A stretch of DNA of 42,353 nucleotides, from contig JAKCWW010004183.1 in NCBI GenBank assembly GCA_026260175.1, positions 388 to 42,740 on the forward strand, given 5' to 3'. The position numbers and the translations under genes are program-made. The stretch's first letter is position 1. Each line of letters opens with the position of its first letter. The notes beneath the pieces are model-generated. The model did no database searches. It worked only from the letters and a program-made list of their open reading frames with translations, and had not been told where the DNA came from. Source of the DNA: Reticulitermes lucifugus (Eukaryota; Arthropoda; Insecta; Blattodea; Rhinotermitidae). Positions 1 to 12,021 of this stretch are shown here, piece after piece.

Positions 1-23
1 GGAGGTAACAATATGTCAACACT

Positions 24-115
24 GGAGAGGATATGTGCACAGTGCCAGGGAAAAGTGGCACATCGAGATATCTCGAAACATGCCACTTTTTGCAGGACCT
101 TGCACATATCCTCTG
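24..115. repeat. Imperfect palindrome (hairpin) of about 46-bp arms
   Basis: The arms are near-complementary around the centre gagatatctc at 65-74. The left arm carries gaggatatgtgcac and the right arm its complement near 100-115. Several mismatches separate the arms. It is probably a foldback or MITE remnant. Confidence 0.7.
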
Positions 116-196
116 CAGTGCGAGAACATCCTTAATTGTCCTTGTGTTCTCCCAAACTGCGAACAGACAAAATAAGAATTAGAATAATGTATTTCC

Positions 197-271
197 AGTA
201 ACTTACTGCCCCCATCTTCAGGAACATGTGCCCAGTGCACATGTTCCTGAAGATGGGGGCAGTAAGTTGCT
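197..271. repeat. Near-perfect hairpin, 35-bp arms, 5-bp loop
   Basis: Bases 197-231 are the reverse complement of 237-271 with one mismatch, separated by the 5-base loop ccagt. The arm contains cctgaagatgg, a motif that recurs in other palindromic repeats of this window (24495, 28354, 13189). No coding sequence is associated. Confidence 0.9.
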
Positions 272-2170
272 TGCAAATATGAAGTACTGAAATAAACATG
301 AGAATTATGGGATGTGGCTGTGTAGTGTGGTAGGTACATACTGACACACAGCACAGAAGACGCACACAACATGAAGCTATTTCAGTTACAATAAAGTGCT
401 GTGTGTGTATGTGTACATAATACCAGCCTCTACTCCTGTTTTGCAATGATAGGGCCCTTAATATAGCACACTGATGAGTACCATGTTCCCAATTTAGACT
501 TTAAGTCATCCTCACTTTCTCTTTATACAGTCACTGCAAACCTGGCTGGCGCAACAGTGACCCTCTTACCAGCACATCTGGTAACTGTTTTTGAGGGAAG
601 GAGAATATTTTTAATTACACTGTGAACAATGAGCCTACAGGACAGCCAGTCCATATGTACACATAATAGCTTTGGTATCAATTCACAAATTTCATGCAGT
701 AAAATATGCAACTGAGACATTCAAAATGCAGAAAGATGGGCTGCAGGAGATGAAACACAAGGAAGAATGAAAAAGTACTGGTGAAAATGTGTGCACATGT
801 TTGTGAATGTAAGAATGAAGACAAAAATTTAAGGGGGAATGAAAATGGCCAGAAGGTAAAACTATCAAAGAAACAAATGAAAAGAAGAGTGAATCAAGGA
901 AAGAAAGGTAGGTCAGAATGATGGGAAGCAGGGAAATAGAAAAAACAAAGTATGAAATTATGCAACAGAAAGAGATGGAAGATTTGAGGTAGGATTAGGA
1001 GGGGAAAAGGCCAAAACGAAACAATCGTACCTCTATATGTGTGTAGGAACACTTCCAGGTGCTGTGAGTTTTAAATGATGTCTTCAATTATGAAGTCAAA
1101 CTTGAACCCAGGACCCAGAGTTGCATGTAACGTGGATTGCAGCCAGTCCTAGAAAATGTAAATTTATAATGGTGCAAAACTGACTGCACACAACTTCTAA
1201 CACATTGACACACTCTGAACTTGCAACCATGCCTCGCATGAGAGAACCACCACTTGAATGGCAGTGTAAAAGCTTTCTGAAAGCCACTTGGACTCATTCT
1301 GAAAATTTTTAGACTTTCTGCTCCAGTAAATGTATCAGAAAATTTCTGCATGGCAAACCTAGCCGGAGGGGGTTGTTAGAGAAAAACCACGTTATACAAT
1401 TTCATCATCCAATCCATGCATAATTTTGAATGGTGCACATCCCCAACTACATTAACATTGTCCAATTTAGTCCATGTTAGTAACTCTCAACATAGAGTAA
1501 AAGCTGGTTTATCTGGCACTGGATGAACTATAAACATCTATTAACAAGAAATTTACAGGAGCCCATTACATTTCATTATTCCATCTACTGGTATCACCCT
1601 CAAGGATTCCAGGACTTCAAAAACCAAATAGGTTAAATTATATTAGCAAATAGTCGTTAGTTTCTTTGGTTATTTATATATATATATATGCATGAAATGC
1701 TATATAAACAGTGATGGAAATGGAACAGAAAGTGCAACAGGGAAAATACAAGATATCAAGTGAAAAATGTTTAGATCTGTTCATGAGGTTGCTTGGTACA
1801 CTAACATAAAATCTAACATCTGAAAACTGCAAAACCCAGCAATACTTTGGTCCCAGAGGAGCCAGATAAATAAGCTTATACTGTATAAGGAAATAATACA
1901 GAATTTTAGATACAAAACCTACTTGTACACTGCACACCCAGAACACCGATGTCTTCTACGTTTTTACAAACAAACTGCCTTTCAAGAGTTTCATATTCTT
2001 CTAAGATATGTTACCACACAAAATGAACACATACAAAGGTTGGGTGCTCTTCAGTGATACAACCTTCACACTTAGTGTCGTGAACCTCGGTCAATCACTT
2101 CACACTGCAGCAGGAGGGACACACACAAAATAAAAACAGCAAGACAGAATGCAATGTGACTCACAAGTAT

Positions 2171-2555
2171 GTATTTACCAGAGTATAAGATGAGCATTTT
2201 TTTCATATTCAACATGATTAATGATGGGTCCCATTATAATTACGCACAAAGTTAAACATTTGTTAACATATTCATAATATACCAGGTACCAAATAATTAA
2301 CAACATGAAAAGTAAGTACCATCAATTGTATACACACAAGTCTCAACAACACTCCCTGCGAATGGCCAAGGTCAACTGAAACATACCAGGAGGGTTATGT
2401 GAATACATACAATCTTGTTAAGGCTTGTATGCCTACAGTTTACGGTATTAGTTTCAATAAGTTAAACATGTTCTGCAGAGGCACCTTCCTCAAAATTAAA
2501 GACTGTGAAGGGGGATCATCTTATATGTAGGGTCAACTTATACTCTGCCAAATAC
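2171..2555. mobile_element. Non-autonomous DNA transposon (MITE) with ~25-bp TIRs
   Basis: The left end GTATTTACCAGAGTATAAG matches the reverse complement of the right end, GTATTTGGCAGAGTATAAG, with the similarity running on for a few more bases (GATGAGC against TTGACC). The interior of about 385 bp is AT-rich and non-coding. I could not fix the target-site duplication, so the superfamily is open. Confidence 0.65.
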
Positions 2556-2597
2556 TGTATAATGTGGGGTGCCCACTACATCAAATACCCTAACCAA

Positions 2598-3138
2598 GCA
2601 CATGACCTACGACCCCTACACTAGCCCCTCACACAAGAATCCTTATCATTCAACCAACAGCTCTATCCAACACCCTACGTGTAGAGTCCTGTCACTAGCC
2701 CATCAACCAACGGTCACCTCTGTTCAAACCACAACCCCACCCCAACACCATCTGTCTAGAACCCCTGACATAAAGGTGGCCCTACCCCAAGTTCCATAAC
2801 CTAGTGCAAATGAGTTTCAACCCATGGTCCCACCAAAGACACTATGGCTAGGACTTCTACATTAGCCCCACCAACAAGGGTCAACCCAGACCCTCCACCT
2901 TACATCCATGTTCAACAATGGATATACAGAAAATGGTGAGAAATATCTGTCACAACACATACCCTTAATACAGAGGCTCTTCCACGATAGTCCACAGTGG
3001 CCAGAGCAGGTGGAGATCAAGATACTGCACGGCCTTTCTCGACTCCCACTCCACATCCTTCACCACAGTGAACAGCTTTCTCTTCACTCAGGCCACTGCA
3101 GCATACAGAAGACAGTAATAACAACAAACTGTAAATAA
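2598..3138. repeat. Diverged duplicated block, copy A
   Basis: This copy aligns by eye with 4170-4746. Both begin with a C-rich degenerate tandem region (recurring 'acccctacactagcccct') and run into a shared downstream part, for example tcattcaaccaacagctcta near the start and gtgaacagct near the end. Open frames here reflect base composition and have no recognisable product. Confidence 0.65.
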
Positions 3139-3206
3139 ACTGTTTGGACTAATACACTAGCCTCTTTGACTGCATTTACAATTTTCCACTCCTAGCTACA
3201 ACTCCC

Positions 3207-3463
3207 TAGGGCACCATTTCTCATCCTTTTTGAGCCATGACCCAGATCAGGCCAATGGCTTTGTTTTGAGCACCATTAGAAATAAATATAAGTATAAAAT
3301 TAAAAAAACACAGTCTTATAACATGTGACACTTTATTAGGTTCAATGAAATGAAGATAAAAACATATTTTGTAAAATCTTCATGCAAATATCTGTTTCAT
3401 GATCTATTCAGAATAGCTTTGTGGCCCAAATTTGGGTCGCAACCCACAGGTTAAGAAACCCTA
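3207..3463. mobile_element. hAT-like non-autonomous element
   Basis: The ends read inward as tagggcaccatttctcatcc (left) and, reverse-complemented, tagggtttcttaacct (right). The interior near the right end contains tttgggtcgcaacccacagg. This resembles the short TIRs of hAT/Charlie-type MITEs. A matching 8-bp target duplication was not found, so the boundaries are approximate. Confidence 0.5.
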
Positions 3464-3555
3464 GTCCACATTTCTCTAGAGTAGCATTACTGAATCCTTT
3501 TCAGTTGACCCCTTTGTCTCAGAGTGAGACTTCATGCTGCTTAAAATGTTATTTA

Positions 3556-3717
3556 CCATGTTTACCCAAATATATGATGAGAATTGTGAAATATAGAGGG
3601 TCACTTCATAATCATGCATAACATTAAACCTGTTTTGTGCCGTTTATTTTCCTGAAAACCAAAGGCTGCAACGGGAGTTCATCTGATATGCTGTGTCATA
3701 TATTCAGACAAATATGG
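3556..3717. mobile_element. Short TIR element related to the one at 2171
   Basis: The left end ccatgtttacccaaatatat pairs with the reverse complement of the right end, ccatatttgtctgaatatat. It shares the 'tttacc..a.tata.gatgag' pattern with the element at 2171-2555, so it may be the same family. The copy is degenerate. Confidence 0.45.
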
Positions 3718-4169
3718 CAATTTGCATCACATATTGCATGTAATAGTATAATGCAAACAAAACAAGATTCTGAGGCATCATTTTAATCAGACTATTTATT
3801 CCACCCACACACAGTAAAAGTTATACCACACAATTTGTGAAGACCTTTTAGGTCATTGCAACCTGTGATGAAGGATGTTTGCAACATAAATCATGTACCC
3901 TGTCATTCAGAATCTATACACCTAGAGACTACTATTAACCAGCAATCCACAAACACAGCACATTAACTCCCATTTTCTCCATATCTATAACCAGCCAGAG
4001 TTCCATTAGCCCAAGGGCTCTTTACTTCCAGTGCACCGGCCTACCCCAAGACCTCCACCTACAACCCATACACTAACATCCCGAAAAGTGCCCTGGGTGC
4101 CAAACGCCAGGACCCCTACACTAGCCCCTTCAATGAGGCTCCCTGCTGTTGAGTCCACAGGCCTACCCT

Positions 4170-4746
4170 AAGAACATTAGCCTAGGACCCCTACTCTAGC
4201 CTGTCACACAAGGGGTCCTTGTCATTCAACCAACAGCTCTACCCCAAGACCATGTGTGTACCACCCTGGCACTAGCCCCTCAGCCATGGGCCACTGGTGT
4301 TCAGATCACAACCCCACCCTAACACAAGCTGCCTAGAATCCCTCACATTAGTGTCAGCATACCCCAAGATCCTTAACCTACTGCCTTTAGGTCTTCAACC
4401 CCAGGTTCCACCAAAGACCCTCTAAGAAGGACCTCTACACTATTCCCTCCAACAAAGGTCCTGCATGTCCACCCAACAGGCACACCCACAACCCTCTACC
4501 TACAATCTATGTTGAGCAATGGATACATGTATAGTGGTAAGAAATTTCTGTCATAATGTATACCCTTAGTACAGGGGCTCTTCCAAGATGGTCCGCAGTT
4601 GATGGGCCAGGCGGAGATAAAGACACCCCACAGACCTTCTTCTTGACTCACACTGCACATCCTTCAGCAATGTGAACAGCTGTCCCTTCACCAATGCCAC
4701 TGCAGGCCTGCCAACAGAATAATAATTATATCACACAAACTGTAAA
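4170..4746. repeat. Diverged duplicated block, copy B
   Basis: This is the partner of 2598-3138, in the same orientation and colinear along its length. Further weaker units of the same C-rich repeat extend upstream to about 4020. The two copies differ by many substitutions and short indels, so the duplication is old. A hAT-like and another TIR element lie between them. Confidence 0.6.
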
Positions 4747-6879
4747 TCTGAATACATACACACATCACAAGCAATGTTCATAATCTCTGATTTTCTTTAA
4801 ATGCACTTGACTTTGTTAATAAAGATAACATTGATAAATTACTTTCAAAATTGAAAATACAAACACTGGCCCTTTTTACAGACTCCCAACAGTTCCTGTG
4901 GATTGGAGAAACTTGCTGGTTGCTCTCAGCCAGAAGTGATGTGCAGGCAGAAATTACATCCTGGATCCTTGTACAGCACCATGTCAAAATGGTAATGATC
5001 ACTAATGTTTCATCTATGATCCCGAAAGATACAACAGGATTTTCATCCATAGATCAGTGACCTTTACCACTTCAACACAGTACTATACCCAAAGGCCTTA
5101 CACAGAAGATGAAACACAGACAAATCAGAAATACAATTACAGCCAAGGTGCACCATCCACAGTCCAGGATTACTGCATCCTTTGTAAGCTGGGGCATGTC
5201 TCCTCTCTTATGCCTCTTAACACCCGTTAGCAAATAGTAACAATGTTAGCAAACAGTAAGAATGGTACAAGACCCCAAACACACATAACACCACAGAAAT
5301 TCAAGTTATACCCCTACCCTAGGACTTCAATTTGTGAGACCTGCCCCAGCACAACTGTCCAGCAGTGCAGCAATTCAACTAGACGCCTGCCACTAACCAG
5401 TATGCCTAGCTGCAAAGGGATTAAACTAAGATTCCTGCCCTCCTTCCTCTACCCAGCAAGCAGAAATTCAACTCACAAGGAGAGTGCATGATCAAGTACT
5501 CTCTTCATTGTTTTAAACTTTGTGAGGATAAAGGATTCCTGAAATAAAGCCCAATGACCAAGTAGTATGGTGAGCACAAACCTCATCATAACTGCAATAT
5601 ACTGAACTACAATGAATAAACCCCGACTCTTGGCAATTTGAAATGGTGGCAAGTGCTCTGCTACCTGCTGCCATGCGTCCTGTGAAGTGACAAAGGATAT
5701 ACATCAAGTAGAGTACAGACCCTATACATGCTAGACTTAGTGTGAATACATACATCAGATGCAACAAGGGTGGCACTGAACCAGCAGGCCATTATACGAA
5801 CTGGTCACTTAACAGCAAAAACTGATGAACTCCCTGCCCACAGATGAAAAAGTCATGTGCCTTCCCAATTACATCATTTCTTTTTCCAGCACTCTCAATA
5901 CAAAACCAATAGTAGTAACTATTCAATAAGAAACATACTCGTATACCTTCCATTTTCTGTACCAGTGTATTAAAAATTTTGTGACTGGGATATAATTTAA
6001 TAGCACTCTGTTCTGTTACTGTATAAAGATTTCTCTTGTGTTACGTGTGGGAAATAGGGGAAATAAGTATTACAGTTTTTTTAGTAATAACATTATTAGG
6101 CACACAAAAAGTGAAATATCAAGCATCTAGTAAAACAAAGCCGAACCAAATGGGATGACACCAAGTGATTACCATGTTTGAGTCTGTGCAGTGCATAAGT
6201 AGTGGTCTTTGATCAATCCTACCAAACCAGGACATACCGACAGGGTCATAGAACACAGGCGCCATTGTACACAACACAAACTCACACTCTTCTACGTTAA
6301 GTAATGCTGGGTTTGATAATTTTCAATTCGTTAACTTACAGTGACCCAGTATCGTAATTTGCAAGTGAACTACTCACGTAAGTAAAATAAATGGATATGC
6401 TTACCAGTACATATTAAGTTCTACGTTCTGATTACTGACACAGTTGCATGTCCTTGGACATCAATACATTTTCGAAAATTTCACGGCCAACAAACATTTT
6501 CAAACGGAATCAGCACAGCTCACAAGAAATTGGTATTTTTCTACAACCTCTGTAACCATGTACCCAACATGTGAAACTGTTGTCTTCTGTGACATTCAAA
6601 TCACCTCATTTTCCCTTCCTTGTATCCTTTATCCTCTACCTTATGCACTATTCTTCATCTTCGTCGTTCCTACAAACTTCCATATAAATACAAACAGCGC
6701 CCACACATGCTGTAGAAAGCACAGCAGTCACACATCCGAATTGTAGAAAACACGAAACATTTTCAGCCTCCATTATCAGGAAAACTTCGTGTGCCTTCTA
6801 AAACGATTAATCGCCTGATAGAAATACACACATATTGCACATTATTATACAAATATTATAACACACAACACCTACACCA

Positions 6880-7096
6880 CACACACGCCATTTTAAACCA
6901 CTTGATGGCACCGACTTTTAGGGCCACGTGTATAAAGTTACCCTTAACGAGGACCACAGAGGACTATCAGTTATAATCCGTGATCCCAGAAGCCTCCCCA
7001 ACCATCGTCATGGGTCCTTGAGCTTCGCGAACCGAACTATAATCCGTGGCAGCCTCCGTCTCCCATGCAACTCGTTTGGCGGCAAAGTTGGAACAT
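6880..7096 (+). promoter_or_regulatory. Probable TEDC2 promoter and 5' UTR
   Basis: Unlike the surrounding AT-rich DNA, this stretch is locally rich in CpG (for example ttcgcgaaccg and ggcggcaaag). It ends at the first coding exon proposed for TEDC2. No TATA box or clear X-box was seen; a GTTACC half-site lies near 6938. The call rests on position and composition only. Confidence 0.45.
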
Positions 7097-7173
7097 ATGG
7101 TGTTACTAGCTGCAGACACGGAGTTGAAGGATCTGGCTGCAACGTTTCAGTGGCGCAGTGTGTTGTACTGGAG
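7097..7173 (+). CDS. TEDC2: TEDC2 exon 1 (tentative start exon)
   Basis: ATG at 7097 opens a frame encoding MVLLAADTELKDLAATF and onward to ...SVLYW. It splices at AG|GTTTAT with two bases of an Arg codon, which the next exon completes. An in-frame TAA lies at 7040-7042, and only GTG, not ATG, stands between it and 7097. An alternative donor ACG|GTAATC at 7231 has the wrong phase. Confidence 0.5.
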
Positions 7174-10100
7174 GTTTATGCTCTATATCTCCAATGGACG
7201 TACAGAACGAGCCAGCACACAATTTCCACGAACGGTAATCGAAAATAAATTCAAGGAAAATAAGAACATGCATTATAATGGAGAACAATAATGTGCATCA
7301 AATTGAGTTGTCCAGGTAATATACATACATACATATGATCCAAAAGCTGGACTGATGTTATCCAGAAGAGTTTAATTCAGTATCTTTTTTGTCTCCAATA
7401 GCTTTAATATAAAGGTTCAGTTTGATTACTTAGTTCGCTATATAAATAAGACTGGCATGTCTTTGGAGGTTATATCAGATGTACCACACCAGATCATTAA
7501 TACATTGATTTACATAAATGTGTCCCATAGATCATAGTAATCAAGATATAAGAAAAGTAGTACAAGTACAGTATATCACATAAAATTCCTAGAACTGCAG
7601 TAATAACACTTTCCATTAATACAGATTTTTGCAAACCTTTTCTTATACTTTTTTAATTACTGAAATTGTGTATTATTTTTGTAACAGGTTAGCAGCTGTG
7701 CTGGAAAGTGCTTTGGCTGCAACAACCAAATCCAAGATAGTGCTACACAAAACTTGTGATGTAGCACATAACTTGTTAAAAAATTGGCCTATCCCTGATG
7801 CTACTGTTCATGAAGAACCACTTCACTGTACTTGTGATTGTAATGATGAAGATTCTGAAGTTGCAAGAAACATTGACCAAGTTGTGAAACAAGCGCAGAA
7901 GTTACGGGAAACATTGAGTGTTTCACAGCTTCAACCAAACTGCCCACGCTTGACAAAAAAGTCTAATGTAGAGAAAATCTCTTCACAACTTGGATTAGAC
8001 TCCAAAAAACTGAATAATAAAGTACAAAACATAACTCAAAGTGCAAAGTTCGGTACTGTTAATACACCACATACTTCTGGTTTTGGACCCTCGAGTTGTT
8101 TAATTAATAAACACTGTGTTGCAAAGAGAACTTCACTTGATTCCTATTCACCAAGGACAACACTGACAAATACAAATAAGCAGTCTATACCCATTCCAGT
8201 TATCAATGGAAATTATTCTAAAAAAGCAGTCACAAAACCAAGATTTAAGTCTAGTCCATCATTACAGACTACATACCAGAAAGATTTCTCAGTTCGTACA
8301 AACCGCAACACTGCCAAACATAATATTGCAACATGCTCCGGTTTAAAGAAAAAGAAGAGTTTAGTAAATGATGAAAATACTGCTACATTATGTTCCAAGA
8401 ATACAGACTCAGTCAATGGTAATATGCACAGCCATCCAAAGAAGTCAAACAGCACATCATTTACAGAAGAAATTGGAATCTCAGATCTTGAAGATTTACT
8501 CTCTCGAGTAACTGTTTATTCTAATGTTACAGCTGACTCAGGTATTAAAAACAAAATACCTGAGCTAAAAGTGAACTCTTTTTTATCATATGGTGGCAAG
8601 ACAGCTGACATCACTGAGGAAACTTACAGAGTAGTGAGACTAGCCGAAGCAGTGGATATACTTGGAGTACCTTTGGACTTGGTTACAGTTCTTAAAACTT
8701 ACCACCGTTTCTTAGCAGAAAACCAAGAAAGAAAGAAGAATGGATATCACACTGGCAAGAGGCAAGCTGCTGCTGAAAGTTTCTTAACTAAGTTATCAGC
8801 CATGGTGAGTTGCTGAAAGTAAACCCATGACAGTTTTATACATTTCCTGAAACCAAATGCACAACAGTAACAGAAGGTGATTCACTTTTCATTTGTTGCT
8901 TATGCTGAAGGATTTTTATTCACACCATTTTATTTTAACAAGCCCGTATATTATGTTCTGAACGCCTGAAACTAATATTTAAATCTGCACTTTCAATTCA
9001 CCATTTATTGCTACATTATGTTTTGATATCCCAACTTTTTATGCTTAATTTTATTCCTTTGTTATTTAATCACATAATTTTCTTTCCCTGCTTTATACAA
9101 ACTTTTAAACTGTTAACTATGATGGGGACTTTTAGTGTGAAAAGGGGACTGATGATTGTAAGGCTAAATTTTAACCTTTATCAGACGAACAGACACCCAT
9201 GTACCATTAAATGTAACTCTTCATGGACAAAAGGGAACACACTGTCCCATGCAAGTGCAGGCATGGGCATTTAAAAATGAAAGTAATTCGAGCCATCAGT
9301 GTCACATTGGGATTTAATGGCCGGGTGATAAAGGTTAATTGTAAATTAAGAATTTCTGCTTGTAGTTTAAGGTCATGAAAAGCATGTATAAAAGTACACT
9401 GTTTTGTTAGTCACTCTACATCAGCATGGAATTTAGCACTAAAATTTACTGTGAAGCTCTGTTAATAGAACATATGGTTGACCTGAACTACAGATGGTCT
9501 TTCACGTCTAACTGAAAACACTTATGATGAAATATAGAAATATGTGATCCATTACACTACAAGTACTTAAAATCAGAGCGATGAGATTGAATGTAAGTTG
9601 TGCCAACCCAACAACTGTTTTGCGAAAAGCTTATAATAAATTAACCTTCAATTTTTTGCTTACCTTCATATTACAGAACTGAAATCTGTCACTGTTAGGC
9701 AACTGTTGCATCATAAACCTTCTGAGTTCTCTGATACTTCTGGAGTATCAAGAAGATAATGGTTTTAACTTAATGTGTTCATATGGCTGATATTAACAGT
9801 CACTATACGTTTCTATAATCTTGTTACAGAATAATGCTAGTTGGCAGCAGTTGGCACATGAACCTTTGGTTGGACTTTTCTCAGAGTATATGGCATTAGT
9901 CTCTGAAGTGTCAAGTGTTGTGGAATGCAAATTTAAAGACATAAACGATGAGATTCTAGCATGCCTTCAGCAGAAATTAGAACTACAAGAAAGGAAACAT
10001 CATAAATGGTCAAATGTTGATGAATCCATATTCACCCAACCAAAAACTCTAAAACATAATGGCATAATTGAAGAAAATAACAAACATTGTACTTCACAAC

Positions 10101-11411
10101 ATGATGGCTATGCCATGATTGGAATATGGAACTCAAACAGCATACGGAGGTTTAAAGGTATGAAACAGGAAATTCTATTCTATTCCTTCTGTATCATTCT
10201 GGGATCAGCTTTATCAGATTTGTGTTATTCTTCTGGGAAAGCTTGCGGAGTACACAAAAAGTAATCGCATAATGCAGACTTATCTTCTACTTTGAAAGAT
10301 TATGTACCTACAACTGGTTTCATATTTTGCTAAGCTAGTGAATCACATTTCACAGGAAACACTGCATATTTTCATGAAATGAGGGACCCACATTTACAGC
10401 AACCTGTGTGCTAAGTTCAGTTAAAGAGCATAGGTGCTGCCTGAATACAGAGTGGATCATCCAGACAGACCAAATGTGCTGTAATTTGATAATCTATGCA
10501 CATCTGCTGGTTATTCAATTCTGTTCTGCATGCCAACTATCTTTTTATTTCTGTCTGTGCACTTAGCTTCATACCAGTTACCATTCTACTGAGAATAAAA
10601 TTGTTTCCAAAATTTTTCAGCAGATTGAAAATGATTTTCTCCTCAACCTATTCACTGTAGTATATATGAAAAACTGGATTATTTTTTATTGGGTTCTGTA
10701 GATACCAGACATGTGTTGGTAACATTTGGTACTCTTCACATCTATCAGTGCCATTAACTTATGTGGCAAGTGTTGTTTGGCAGGGAATGAGTTAAGAATA
10801 CAAGAAGAAAATTATGAATATAAATATAGTGGACTTCCTATTCACTCACAGTACAACACTCACACTAAGGCATTCTGTCTTGTCAAGTGTATGTTGTAGG
10901 TTTGTTATCAGATGTATCATCAAACTTTTAATTATTTTCTAGTCTGTTTCTATTTGAATGATAATCCTGGGGATCCTTAAGAAACTGATGGTATAAATGT
11001 AAATTCTTTAGCAGTTACTGAAACTGATGATCTGGCTCTATTATAATCCTCTGTAACTTAACCATTTGAGTGTTAAATATAAAAACATATACATATTCAA
11101 TAAATATACATCAAAATTTTTGACACTCTGGCTTGTCTCACTGTGACACAACACTTGTTCCAGTCTTGGCAGAGATGCAGTATATACGGTACAGCAGTGA
11201 AGCCCAGTGGAAGAAGTTTGAGGCAAATGTGCAAGAGATACAAATGTTGGAGCTCCAAACAGAAGTATTTCAAGTACTCGAGTCATTTATTTTGCCACAG
11301 TTAATTAGTTATGATGTGCAAGATCCCACATTTCCAAAACTTTATAAGACTGTGTGTTCATTGTGTAATATGACATTACTAACTTCACCCATTATTATTA
11401 AATCATGTTAA
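7097..11411 (+). CDS. TEDC2: Tubulin epsilon and delta complex protein 2 (4 exons)
   Basis: Exons are 7097-7173, 7688-8804, 9830-10157 and 11173-11411, giving about 586 aa (human about 433). TEDC2 works with TEDC1 and delta/epsilon tubulin to build or stabilise centriolar triplet microtubules. From recalled family sequence, the N-terminal helix RLAAVLESALAA resembles human RLVAELQGALDA. A long Ser/Asn/Lys-rich, low-complexity linker (about residues 110-340) follows, then helical C-terminal segments. The end (YSSEAQW..., then ESFILPQLIS and YKTVCSLC) parallels human YSSTQEL..., AELLPLVSA and CRAVHSLLC. Intron phases agree at all junctions. Introns contain nothing else recognisable. It is tail to tail with AP5Z1, and no canonical AATAAA was seen in the 600 bases after the stop. 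Confidence 0.8.
7688..8804 (+). CDS. TEDC2: TEDC2 exon 2 (large central exon)
   Basis: The acceptor is tttttgtaacag and the donor ATG|GTGAGT. The exon holds 372 complete codons (residues 27-398). It includes the N-terminal helix, a Cys-His cluster HCTCDC near residue 69, the low-complexity linker, and a C-terminal helical stretch with TYHRFLAENQERKKNGYHTG. Confidence 0.85.
9830..10157 (+). CDS. TEDC2: TEDC2 exon 3
   Basis: The acceptor is cttgttacag and the donor AAAG|GTATGA. The exon begins NNASWQQLAHEPLVG and contains FSEYMALVSEVSSVVECKF, matching the position of the human LHRLQELRAAV helix. It ends one base into a Glu codon completed by exon 4. Confidence 0.8.
11173..11411 (+). CDS. TEDC2: TEDC2 exon 4 (C-terminus)
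   Basis: The acceptor is ccagtcttggcag. The exon encodes EMQYIRYSSEAQWKKF through ESFILPQLIS to IIIKSC and stop TAA at 11409-11411. This segment is the best match to vertebrate TEDC2. Confidence 0.82.
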
Positions 11412-12015
11412 AATGCCACAGAAGTAACAAAATATTCCATTCACGTTATTTACTGTTCCACTGCAGTTCACTTCAGTAAGACGAGTTAAAAAAAGACAAA
11501 ACCTGTAACAGAACTGTTTTTTTACACTCTTGTCTCCTAAGCTCTAAAGCCAAGGACACGAGTGTCTTTCACTTAGTGTGCGTAGGTGACAATAAGTTTT
11601 CATGTGGCTTTAGCCTTAATGGAAGGAAGCTCCTTGTTGATGGGATAAAATATATGGTAGCTTTCCAGCACTCTCTATTTATGTCACTCTGGTAAATAAG
11701 ATGTTTCTTTCTGGTATGGTGTTATTTGTATACCTTGTCAAGAATCCTCATTAGTTTATGTATATGAAGGTATATGTAAATCTGAAGTTTGTTGTGGCCA
11801 TCTGTATATTTAAGTTGTTATTTTTGATATGAGATCATTATTCTTGATATGTAGAACGCTGAGCTCTGGAATCAATAAGACTTATACACTGTATTTGGTA
11901 TAATAATCTTTAAGCCTGATTATTTAATGTGGGATGTGTTTTTATGCAATTGGTACTTTTATGAATGGAAATATGAAAATATACTCTACTCTTCTGAATT
12001 CATATATGAACACAT

Positions 12016-12021
12016 TTTATT
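12016..12021 (-). other. Candidate poly(A) signal for AP5Z1
   Basis: TTTATT on + gives AATAAA on -, 536 bases downstream of the proposed AP5Z1 stop. It is the only canonical hexamer I noticed in that interval. Confidence 0.35.

Larger units (their letters stand above)
1..7096. other. Gene-free 5' flank rich in repeats
   Basis: I see no convincing coding exon here. All open frames are short, unsupported by splice logic and match no family I recognise. The stretch holds palindromes (24-115, 197-271), terminal-inverted-repeat elements (2171-2555, 3207-3463, 3556-3717) and a diverged duplicated block (2598-3138 and 4170-4746). Nothing identifiable was seen in 272-2170 or 4750-6880. Confidence 0.6.

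Noticed and set aside
4778-5060. Overlapping 90- and 69-residue frames on opposite strands as a coding exon
   Set aside because: Neither has clean splice sites at both ends or a recognisable family.
6928-7248. 106-residue plus frame beginning MYKVTLNEDHRG
   Set aside because: It is CpG-rich 5' UTR/promoter sequence of TEDC2 read in another frame, with phase incompatible with TEDC2 exon 2.
7046-7291. 81-residue frame starting MAASVSHATRLAAKLEHM as a separate small protein
   Set aside because: The first codon is GTG, not ATG, and the frame crosses the donor at 7173. Its 7097-7173 part is better explained as TEDC2 exon 1.
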